DNA from: Antedon bifida | Lineage: Eukaryota; Echinodermata; Crinoidea; Comatulida; Antedonidae | DNA: 64,000 nt | Direction: 5' to 3' | Assembly (NCBI GenBank): GCA_963402885.1 | Contig: OY727093.1 | Coordinates: forward strand, 1,612,001-1,676,000 | In this document: positions 1 to 12,100 of the stretch, one piece after another | Layout of the letters: each line of letters opens with the position of its first letter | Position numbering within the stretch: position 1 is the stretch's first letter | The notes under the pieces: generated by a model | What the model saw: the letters and a program-made list of their open reading frames with translations, nothing else | What the model was told of the DNA's origin: nothing | Databases searched by the model: none | Made by a program: the position numbers and the translations under genes

Positions 1-180
1 AGTTTTGAGGCAGACTGATTTAGTCTTATGACAATCTTTGTTGATTCCCTATCATTTGAGGTGACCTCTGTTATGTAGCAGTGGCCAACCCATGCATAGT
101 TGACACCAGAAAGATTCTGATCTTTGTGGTATTTGTAATCACCTCGATACCGAACACATAGATAGTCAGAACTGTTCAAT
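1..180 (-). CDS. Gene A exon 22 (partial): start of the helicase 2 region
   Basis: Exon ending at the acceptor 181-182 and open at the window edge. It encodes FNSSDYLCVRY and AWVGHCYITEV, matching the exon that follows the RNB exon in genes B (29597-29872) and C (48973-49248). It is clearly more diverged from B and C than those two are from each other. The region is a short beta-rich segment ahead of the second SF1 helicase core. The helicase itself should lie to the left of the window. Confidence 0.85.
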
Positions 181-3100
181 CTGAAACAAATTGTTAAATT
201 GTATATTAAAATACAGTAAATGCTTGAAAAGAATTAGAAAAAGTTTAAACCTAAAAATTCGTCCCAGTAGAAAGGAGTAAATATTATATCAAACTAATTG
301 TCATGAAAGTTCATGTACAAGCTGAATTAAAACAGTGTGGGGAATGAGGAAGTTTTAGAAAAATAAAGTGGGAAAGAATAGATTTTTGGTATAGAAATGT
401 TGAATTTATGTTATTTATAAAGAGACCCAGAGAATGTATTCATGTGAAAAGCCACACAAGATTTGATGGACTGATTGTGTACATATATGGCCAAGATACA
501 ATAATCAATATTGCTGCCAGGTCATATCCTGTAAATTTACCTTGGGGACAACAAATGGGGGTAAAAAAGGAATTGGCTCTTGACATTATTTTGGAGTGGC
601 TTTTCACATGAATAAATTCTCTTGGCGCTCGGTTTCAAATGAAATGCAATACAATTACCTTATACTTCGTTCTGCACAAAAGTTAGCCTTTAGGTGAAAC
701 ACACCATTGTAAATCTGTTTATCTGAATCAAATTTCCAATCGATTGATACATTTCGTATGATGAGGCTGTTATCTTCAGATACAGCGTTTGATGCAGATG
801 CCATTGATAGTACTGCCAACCAACGTTTCTGATATGTAGGTATGTCTTTCGCACCTCTGGGTTTCTTATTTGCTAACTGAGAGAAACATGTAACAGGATC
901 AGAACGATGTTCTAAACATATGTCCAGTTCAGGTGTCAAGTTGAAGAGTTGGATTTTAGGTTCAGGAATTCCTCGTTCAAATCCTGCAATCAACACAACT
1001 TGAACAACATGCCCGGATGAATATTCTCTTTCAAACTCCACAAAATGACATCTATTTCCATGTCTGTCTACAATTTCTGATGTGACTTCTTTCTTCAACA
1101 ATTTTCCATTCTCACTTTTACCTATAGTTCTTTGGTTTTTTTCTTTTTCTTTAGTTTCAATTTCTTGGGCAGCATAATGCATTGCAGCTCGAATTTGATG
1201 GATATCGTTATCTTCAATTCCAGAAAGAATTTCTTGCCAATGAGTACTGTTAAAAGTAACAACAAAACGGTTTGCATCTAGTTCTCCTGCAGTGCTGTCC
1301 ATTTTTGGTAGGACCTCTTCGGGTTTCGTGTTTGCATCATATATTCTTTGTTTCCATTTCAAATGGATAGTATCATTATTAACGTCTTGTTGCTTAGATG
1401 GCTTTAACTTATTTAAACCAACAACTCTGTTATTGATTGGTATAACACTAGGAAAGTCAAAGGTAATCCATTTGTCAGATACTTGCTCCACAACAAGAAG
1501 ACATGAAATTGAAGACTCTTTTAATTTTAGAGTCATTGTTAACAACTTGGTTCTCTTTTCAAAAGTTGTAGCATTTGAAAACTGTATTGATGCGTGATAG
1601 CAGATAGAACCAATTTCCTCTTCAGTATAAGGTATGTCTTGTTGGTTGATAGCTGCATCTATAAGGCGGTGCACAACTATGTCAATGTAACGTCTTATTG
1701 GAGATGTAAAGTGAGTGTAGAAATCAACTTCAAGAGAATGATGTGCCAGATCTCGACCATCGGAAATGCTTTGACCAGAACATTTGTAATCCGACTTCTC
1801 TTGAATCATGTAGTAGTGTGCCATCATCACAGAGAGCTTTGGGTGTTTATTATCAGTACAAACAATCTGGATAATCTTCATCATTTCAGCAAGACTGGCA
1901 TCGGAACCTTGCTTGATATTATTTACAATTTCCACCAACTGGTTCCATTCCCGTGTCTGCATTGTAATTGTGTTACTTTGTTCACCACATTTACAGACAT
2001 CATCACAATTGCACTGTGAAGAATCAACATATTCTTTAAACTTCCCTAACATCTCTTTACTGTTTCTGATGTGAGGTAAGTGTTTGACTTGAAATTCCTG
2101 GAGAGTATCAGGATCTGGAGAGAGCTGCCTTCTGAGTGGCACACATTGAGGAAATATTTCCATCAAATACTCTGCGACAGCTTTGTTTGCAAGGATCATG
2201 AATTCTTCAATCAGTGAATGTGCAAGAGGACATGATGCCTCTTCTTCATTTTCATCCTCATTGTATGAAAATCTACCTTCCTTAAGGCGCGCTGCACGAG
2301 TCTTCTGAGCTAATTCATTCAGTTCATGAATTGCAGTTACAATGGATGGGTTTACATCATTGTTTCCATTATGAATGATGTCTTCTACTTCTTTGTACAT
2401 GAATTTTTGTCTGGATTGAATCACAGATTTCACTATTTTTGTGTTAGAATGTAGACCGTCATTTCTTATGTCCATAAACACAGACATTGCTAATCTATCT
2501 TTTCCTGGAATTAAACTGCAAAAGTTGGTACTAAGTCGTGATGGCAGCATGTTGATGGGAGCTGAAAGTGTTGGATAATATGTAGTGGCTCTCTTCTTTG
2601 CCTCTTCATCAAGCAATGTTTTGTTTCCTACAAAATAGCTGACATCAGCGATATGAACTCCAACTTCATAATGACTGTCAGAAAGTTTATGTATACTAAG
2701 TGCATCATCAATATCTTGACAACCTTTTGGGTCGATAGTGAATGTTTCAATATATCTGAAATCAGTTCTCTTTTTCATTTCATCTTCTGGAATTTTCCAG
2801 TTTTCTGAAAACGTCTTGTCAAGTTCTTCACGGACTTTCTTCTTCCAGGTATCTTCAACTCCATGTATAAGCTTTAGAATTCTAATCCCCTCTGCTTTGT
2901 TAGTGGCAGGAGGCAGCTCTTCTGTAACAAATCCCATTGGATACGTCATTTTATCGTGCCATTTCCAATAGCGTACCACAAACAGTTTATGAAGACGGTC
3001 CTTGTTGGTCACCACAACTTTCCTTTCTGAATAAAATGGCTTATCACTGTTGACCTGTTTACTTAAGGTGTATATGTCTACAGTAACATCTTCGCTCGGT

Positions 3101-6100
3101 GATTTGTTTTTGTCCTTTGTCTGTATGCAAAGTTTTGGGAAGTCTTTGTTTACGGGTACCATAAGGCTGTTACTATGCTGATCTAGCATGCAAACTAGTT
3201 TACGCAAGTAGGGGTCAGATGCTCTCTTCAAGACCTGGACAACCTTACCATACATTTTTTTAGATTTTTCTTCATTTTCTGGATTATCCAATGCTTTGAT
3301 GTCAACTTCTTCAAGAATTTCTTCATTTTCTTGGACTTCTATGATAACTTCATCATTGTTTAGAGCACGCCCTCTGTTATGCTTACTTATTATTGAAATA
3401 TTCATTAGAATATCTTCCTCTAAAGTGGTAGCGTATGTCTTTCCTCGAACATCAAGATGAAATTTGCATTTCTTATATTTTTCTGGTTCTGATTCAAGCA
3501 GTGGTTCATACTTCTTGTCTTGATCTAATTCTTCGCTACTTATGTCGGTGTCTTCTGGATCGTACTCTTCAAAGAATTCAGAACCTTGAAGATTTGAATG
3601 GTCTTTTTCTGGAACAAATAACTTTATTGCAATTTGTTCTAACTCTTGTTTTTCTTGAAAATTGGTTCTTTGTTTTGTTACTGGAATAGAATCCTCATTG
3701 CTTCCTTTGTCCAATTTCTGAATTGATGGTTCCTCATTTCTTTTAGATTCTATCAAATTTGAAGATGATCCATTTTCATTTGCAGCTGATACATTGTCGG
3801 TTTTCATTTCTTGGTTAACTTGTCTTCTAAGTTCTTTCAGAATTGAATCATTGATTTTTTTCTCATCAATTTCTTCTTCATCTTCCGACTGCCATTGTTC
3901 AGATTCACAGAAATCCGCCGGTATTTCTGTGAAAAAAGAAAAATCACCACTGACAAAGTTTTCTGAGTCATCTCTACTTATTGTGGATAAACGTGGAAAA
4001 TCCTCGCTGATCTGTCTTGTTATTTTATCTTCTGCTGGCTTCTTTCTCTTTGGGACATCCACAGATTTTTCTTTGATGACAGATGGTTTGAAAGGAGCAG
4101 CAAATGGATTGAGTCCAATGTTCGTAGCATCAATGTCTCCACGTATTTGTTGCAGAGTTAAATTAGTTGGATATAAACTTCCGTGATTTTCACATTTCTG
4201 GAGAAACTTCTCCCAAACCTTTGAACAAAGACCAATAGAACACATCGCTATAGGATCTCCAACAACCATCAGAAGAGATTTGGCTCGTGTAAATGCAGTG
4301 TTTAACAGCTTTTCATCAGAAAGGAATCCATAGTAAAATTCTGCACTTTCGTCCGGGCTGTTGTATTTAGCAGCAACATGTGTCTTCACTAAGGTTGCTC
4401 TTGTTCGTACAACACTGATGAATAATGCTCGGAATTCTTTACCTTTAAGAAATAATATATGCAAGTTGTAATGAATTGCAGTTTACTCTTGAATTTACGT
4501 TCTTCAATATTGTAACAATATAGATTGAGTGAAAACTTAAATAACCTGTGCAGAATTGCTGTATATAATGTTGTCTACAAAATAAATTACCTTGTACATT
4601 TCTTACACCCTCAACTGTTACATCGTTCAACTTGCGTTTTCGAAGTTCTTTACGGATTTCACGCACCTGAAATTAATAAATGTTAAAGGCCTATCAATAC
4701 TGTACACTGTAAATCTTCTAATAGTAACCCACACTCTAATAGTAACACCCCTTCTAATAGTAACCCACCTTATAAATCAATCTATAATAATAACACACTA
4801 CACTAATAGTAACCCATGAGGGTTATTATTGGAGTCACAAAAACTATTGACAAAATGACACTAAAATAACATTTGTTTATTTTGTATTTTTCTTTTCATT
4901 ATGAAGACTGGTCGTATTTTGAAAATAAGGAGATAATGCATGTTGATCTCGGGAGTGGGGGAGGATTGAGTGTTTTTGAGTTTATAAAATAAAGTTAGAG
5001 TTCAACCAAATTTGTTTATTCGTACTGTTATATTATTTTGCTATGAGTTGCTGACTGGAAAAGTTGGGGTGGATTACTATTTACAGGTGCGTAATTTAAG
5101 ATTAGTAATATTAACCCACTACTCTCATAGTAACCCCCCTTCTAATAGTAACCCACCCTAAAAAACAATCAAAGAATATACAATCTTTGAATGTTACAAT
5201 TCAAAGATTGACGGTATCTGTGGTGAATGTACCATATTTATGCAAAACAGCGATTTACGTACCTGAGAATTATATGGTGTAACAACACCAATACTTTTTT
5301 TCTCTCCCCATTCTGTTGGCCAGTTGCGATAAAGACCCTCAACTCTGAATCCAAGTTCTACTACTTCATCTCTATTACAATATGATGTTCCTACAAGGTG
5401 ATCCTGGCCCCTGACAGCATAAAACGATAACGGGTACAGAGTTGGGTGTGGTGGGTGCAACTTCTTGGAACTTAGTTTGGTTTTGTAAAATATGTCGGAC
5501 ACAAATGTTAGAATTTCTTTACATGTTCGGTAGTTGTGATGCAGAAATATAGTATTTTGGTCGCCTGTTTTTTCGTAATGATCATGTAGGCGCTTAAGAA
5601 TAGATCGATCAAATCCACCAATGCGTGCCTCCTCAGAATAGACCTATTAGAAATACATTTCATTGAAAGAAATTGTCAGTCTTTATAATTCGGTTTAATT
5701 TAAGGGCTAGTTCTAGGCTTAATTATTTAGTTCAGACTTGATCATTTAGTTCAGGCTTGATTGATTTAGTTAGTTATTCATTAACTTACCCAGGTAATTA
5801 AGTCCTTTGGTTCTCCAAGTCTAAGTAAAATTTTTTTTAAGGATCTATTTACCTTTGGACTCATTTGAATATGATCACCAGCAATCGCTACACATGTGTT
5901 CCACTCTGCCATTGCTAACGGCATAATAGCTTGAGTCTCTAATGCCTGACCTGCCTCATCAATTAGTATGTGTGTGAAATGGCCTTTCAAGTTCAGAGAT
6001 ACTAATCTTAATGCCATATTAAGGGTACAGATGACAACTCGAGATCTCTTCACATCATCTCTGGTTGGTAGATTGATTGTGTTTGTGGTTTTGTCAATCA

Positions 6101-9100
6101 GACAATACTTCCTAACAACTGGAGGTATGGTCGCAATACTTCGTTTAGATTGGTACACTCGAAGCAGTGTTGGTTTAGGCCCTGTACGTTTTGGGTAAGT
6201 TAAATATTCATCTAAATGTTCAGTAATGTACAAATCTGCCCCACTAAATAAGATAATAAAAACAATAAGAACACAAAATAAAATGTCATATTCATCTGTA
6301 GATTTATTTATTTTATATGTACTATTTATTTATATAGTTCATTTCAACCTTTATCTATTGATGTAGAAAAAAATGCTTCCTAATTCTTATTTTGAGCAAT
6401 GAAGTTATACTTATAAAGTAATGAAATCATGAATTTCCCAGCCTTATGGACAATTAAAAATTAAAGTACTTTAAATAAAATTATGCGATTATCTGTACTT
6501 ATCATAACCAAATTAATTTACAAACCTATTGGACATGGTGCAAATCAAAACCTTTGTACCATGTTTCAGGAGGATCTTCTTTACAGCCTCTGCCATGGTT
6601 CTTGTTTTTCCTGTACCAAATGGCCCATATATCACCAATGGTGGCCCACAGACTGTCGTATTTCCTGCCATACGCATATACTCTACTGCTTGTTCTTGTT
6701 TTTCATTGAGAACATCAGTAGCCAAACCAGCTGGAATGGCTAGTTTTTCTCCAGCTATTGGAAACACAAAATCCATGTTTTCCAAGCTATCAATAGCGTA
6801 GTGCATTTCACAGAAAAATAAGCGCTCAACTTGGAACTGAACTTCAATACTTATTTTAGTTTTTGCTTTCAGTTTTAGTTTTTCTACAAACTTTGCATTC
6901 AGATTTACATAGATGTAATCTTTTGTGCTTTCATTGGATACAATTTTAAGTTCATAAGCTTTATTTGATTCTGAATCAAATTTGCACAATACACTTTGTA
7001 CAGACTCCATGATAATCTGGCTGGATTCTGTGTCACAGTTTAGAGTTTCAGTTAGTTCTATTTTACCAAAGAGTTCACCATTTTGAGCAATGAACATTTC
7101 GGTACCAGCATAGGATTCAACTGTGATAGTATTTTCAATTTCTATTTCTGTCATTGTGTTGAACCTAAAATTATGAAAAGCATGTTATTATTCTTTATTA
7201 TATATATATATATATATATATATATTGATCAAACAAGCAAGTTTGACCAATCACTTTATTCACATGAGTCATACATATAAAAATAATGATTTGAAAATTG
7301 TTCAAAAAAGTAAAACTTCTAATTGAAAATAAAATATAAAAAGTATGAAATGAAATGTAAAGGGGCAGTATTGTAAGCGCAGTATATTCAAACATGTCTG
7401 GTCATAATAGATAATATTTTTCAATTTTTATAAATATAGTAGTATAAGGCCTACAGTATCTACTAAAATAATAAATAATACCTGTTGATCTTTTTCATTC
7501 TGTCCCTTTCCTCCAAATGCACCATTTTGTGCATCCTATGTTTGTAATTCTCCTGAGTTAGCTCGCCTACATTCAAATCATCAATATTTAGATTGGCACT
7601 TGGTGGCTTGTATTTCCTGAAGAAGTCTTCTTTAAGGGGGCTTGGTTCAGGTGGTCGGATTATCTTTGTATTACTTGTGTCCCAAATAATGGTGGACTGA
7701 TGTTCACTCAACTGCTTCATGTATTTAGGACGGTCTTCTTTTGCACCAACATGAACATTAAGTTTTCGAACCATAACTGGCTTCTTCCCAAAATCAAAGA
7801 CAACCCACTGATGGAAACTTCCAAGCATGTTGCTGGTGAAATGTACATCTACGGTATATGTATATCCATCCATGATTAAATTTCCAGGACAGACTTGAGG
7901 TTTATTTTCTTCTTTTGGATGCGACAAAAAAAAGTGCAAGCGATGTTCATCGTAAAGTAGGCCAACACGTTTTAACCTCTCTACCTAAATATGGATATTA
8001 AAAATATTGTTAAAAAGTTGACACTTACAAAAAACCATACAATTTTAAATGTTAAATAAATGGAATTTTATCAATCTCCAGAAGCTTTCTATCTTTAAAA
8101 AAAACATTATTTAAAGTATATTTATAAACGTGTTAATGATGTAGGATAATTGAATGAAAGTTAGTTTGCTACAAAAGAGAAAGACAAAATTTAAACCTTC
8201 ACTTACTCCATCAATGCATTCCACTTGGAATGTCCAACAATCGTTGAATACTTTGTCACATTCTCTGTCAATGGCATCGATAAAACAGTTTAGTTTCTTC
8301 TCACAACTAATCTGAATTCCAGGTGGTTCTTTCTCAGTGATCTATAAATATAAATGATATATACTTTAATGATTATGAATTAGACATCTGTCATTAACTC
8401 TCACAAAATAAGTTAGTGTTAAGCTTCACTGAAAGCAATTCAGTAAAACAGATGTATGTACAAGATCATGCAATTTAGTGATGAAAAAAGAACAGAATAG
8501 ATCCAAAAATGTTACTTTGTTTAGAAATAAAAATCTTTTTAAACTATTTTAATGTCGCAGTGAAATGAATAGTTTGTGTTTTTATTTTGCATGTTATATA
8601 GTGAGTCACACATGCAACATGAAAAAGGAAAAAATCACTTAAAATAGAAAGATCTAAAAATAAAACAAAAATCTACAAATAATGTTAACATTAGGTTGTT
8701 ACAATGTATGTATGTACTATCATGTGATCTGAGCCTTTGAAGTTCCTTTGTGATCGATTTCATTTAGTTGTCTACTTTTCTTACCAATTTAACCTCAGAT
8801 GTTGATGAGTTGTATTCAATCAAAAGTTGATCCATGAATGAGAAGAGTTTGCTCTCGTTAGCTTTTCGTCTTTTCATCATTCGATATTCATGTCTTTCTT
8901 TCCATTCTTCCAATTCTTCCTGGCTGTGTGCCAGTGTGCAGTGGTTGTTAGCTGGGTCCACATTCGAGTAGGGGCAATTATTCTTTTTGTGTCTAACCAT
9001 GAAAATAACAATATATTATATTATTTTTTAAATACATCCGATGAATTAGTTAAAAACTTTCTTTCAATATATCTGAGATGTCCATCTTATGTGCTGTATA

Positions 9101-12100
9101 TAAAATAGTAGTTAGAATAGTATAGGTTTCTTACCGGTTACAAATAAAATACTGTCCGTTGACAACACCAAGTGGTGGACTTCTGTGTTTCCAGCTTCTT
9201 TCAGTGTCAGAGTTAACACAACGTTTGTGTTTCAAAGTGCTGATATGGAATTCAAGCTTCGGTGTAGAATTAAAATCCATCTTACAGTAAGTACAATGGT
9301 AATTGACACGTTGTGGGATACTTTTTTGGACTTCTTTTTGTTTTTCGTTATTAGTTGACAAATTCTGGCTTTCAACAATCTTATCCAAGCTTTTCACTAA
9401 AACATAAATATGCAATATGTTACATTAATATTTTTAACATGGTGAGTAAGATTAACCACAAAATTAACAATGCTTTTTACTTACATTTGTGTTTTGCCAT
9501 AAATATCCAAATTTGCTTTTCCTCCTCTGAATGACAATGCATGCATTGCTGTCCATGTCTATCTGCATAGTCACATTTGGATTTGTTCTTACACATCACA
9601 GGTTTAGTATTGGGTCTAAGATTTGGATGTCTGCCATTGACTTTAATCCACTTTTGTTGACCAGAAAACACAAGGCAAATCTTTTCTTTCCATGAATGTC
9701 CAGCTTCACACTTTGTTGTGTCTTTGCAATGTTGTCCTCGTTGCTGTCCTCCACGGCTCCAGCATGTTCCACATACAAATTTTAAGTGGAATGGACATTT
9801 TGCTTGTTCCTTAGCTGCCAGGGTGTCGGGGAAAGCTGAACTAACTGGTTTGTCAAATCGAGTGGGTGCCGCCATGGATCTACAAAACTCCACAAGAGAG
9901 TCTCTATCAATTGCGTACCTTTGTTCTAACTTCAAGATTTCCAGTTCTATGAAATCGTGGGCAAAATTACAACCTTCTTTTACATGCTGATGTTCTGTTT
10001 GAAATTAGCTATTAGTAACTAAAATTGATTGGCTTAAAAACAGCAATGGTTAAGATTGTAAAAATTGATCAAATGTTCTGGAACAAATTAGTGTCAGTCA
10101 GATGCCCTCCCCTGTCTTATACTCAATCTACTCAAATTACGTCAACTTACTGTGGGTCAGAGGATCAAATGTTTATCTGTTTAAATATTTAATTTATTTA
10201 GTTTTAGATTTGTCAGTACTAATATTGTAAATAAACTTTATTAATGTTATAGAATCTTAAACTATTCCCTACCTAATGAAGTAGAACAGACTTTTGTAAA
10301 AAATAAGTAAATCGCCAAGAGAGCTTGGAAAAAAGGCCAAAAATTAAACATGACTGAATTAAAAATTTGATTTAATTAAATTTTGGTTTTCATAAGTCTC
10401 TATTTCTTTTTTTTAATGAAATGTAGAATAGAACAAGTAATAATGATGCTGATAAATAAATATAAATGAAATGGATTAAATACTATACCAGATTGAAATG
10501 TTTCATTTGAAATTTCTGAAATTCCTGAGTCAGATATTTCACTGTATACACTTTCTGAATCTATGTCACTTTCACATTTTGTTGACCCGTGCAAGTACAA
10601 ATGTCCTTAAACAAGATAAAAATCTACTTTACTCTGTATTTCATAGAAGCTAGTGCGCATAAAGTAATAGCTAAGTGGGAAGCATACTCAATCACATGAC
10701 TGAGTTAAAAATTTGATTTAATTAAATTTTGGTTTTCATAAGTCTCTATTTCTATTTTTTTATGAAATGTAGAATAGAACAAGTAATAATGATGCTGATA
10801 AATAAATATAAATGAAATGGATTAAATACTCTACCAGATTGAAATGTTTCATTTGAAATTTCTGAAATTCCTGAGTCCGATATTTCACTGAAAACACTTT
10901 CTGAATCTTTGTCACTTTCACATTTTGTCGTAACGTGCAAGTAAAAATGTCCTTAAACAAGATAAAAATCTACTTTACTCTGTATTTCATAGAAGCTAGT
11001 GCGCATAAAGTAATAGCTAAGTGGGAAGCATACTCAATATCTAGATTATGATTATGTTTATTATTTCAGTGAGACCAGTAAACGTATGTTTTTATTGTCG
11101 AAAGGTGTATGACATATAAATTGAACTATCGGTATATCAGTAGATACTTACTTGATTTTGTTTTGTCCAACAGTTTTTGCTTTGTAAATGATGCAGGGGT
11201 GTGTACTGACATTTGAGGATTCTATTGGAGAATACAAAATAATATGAAAGTGACTATAATATGTAGATGACACATACTGTATGCTATAAATTGTCATTTC
11301 TTTATTTACTTATTTTTTTTATTCTTTCAGATTGCTATAAATTTCCTATTTGTAAGTATTTTCACTTTTTACCTTATTGTATTTTGGTCTAGCTCCTTGA
11401 TGGTCCAATGTTCCAGGAAGATCAGCAATAAACATAAAACCATGTTTCTTCAGCTTTTCCACAAGGTCTGCAATACGTGGATTGTTTACCCGTTGCTAAA
11501 AAGATAAGTAAACTTGTACAATCAGATTACGAAATGGTGCCAATTACTCATGAAATCATATTTGTTTGTATCAGAACAATAACATACTTGAGGTTTGAAG
11601 TAAGTCAGTGTTTCCAGGCATTCTTGATATTGGTGTGTCTCATACAATGCTACTGCTTTGTCTACTCTCACATGATTGTATGAAGGTTCATGAAACAGAA
11701 CTAAAGTTAATCAAAAATAATAACAAAGTATACTTTGGGAGTGTTTCTGTTCATTGTTCAGTTATTTTCTTGTATTAAAGCGCACTGACGGATCCCCCTG
11801 TTGACTTCATACTTTTGTTGACACACTATTAATATATGTTGAAAAATCATGGATCCGCCCTTGCATGTGACATGTCGTAACACCATATGCACTATGGAAT
11901 TCATTGTTGTTTGGTGTATTTGTATAGTATTGTGAGCAAAATATCAAGATTTATATCCAAAAGAAAAATAAATAAATAAAAACCTACCTTCTTCACAGTC
12001 ATTAAGTACATCAAAATAACGTTCCTGCAATAAACAAGACATTATGACATTATATATAAAAAAAACCAATATATTCATTTTTTAGGCACATTTCCTTTTG

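Noticed and set aside
408..611. 67-codon plus-strand open frame in the first gene A intron
   Set aside because: No recognisable similarity, no splice or promoter context and no counterpart in the B and C introns.
1292..4186. Several plus-strand frames of 77-141 codons over the RNB exon
   Set aside because: Antisense shadows of the minus-strand coding sequence. The same shadows recur over the B and C exons.
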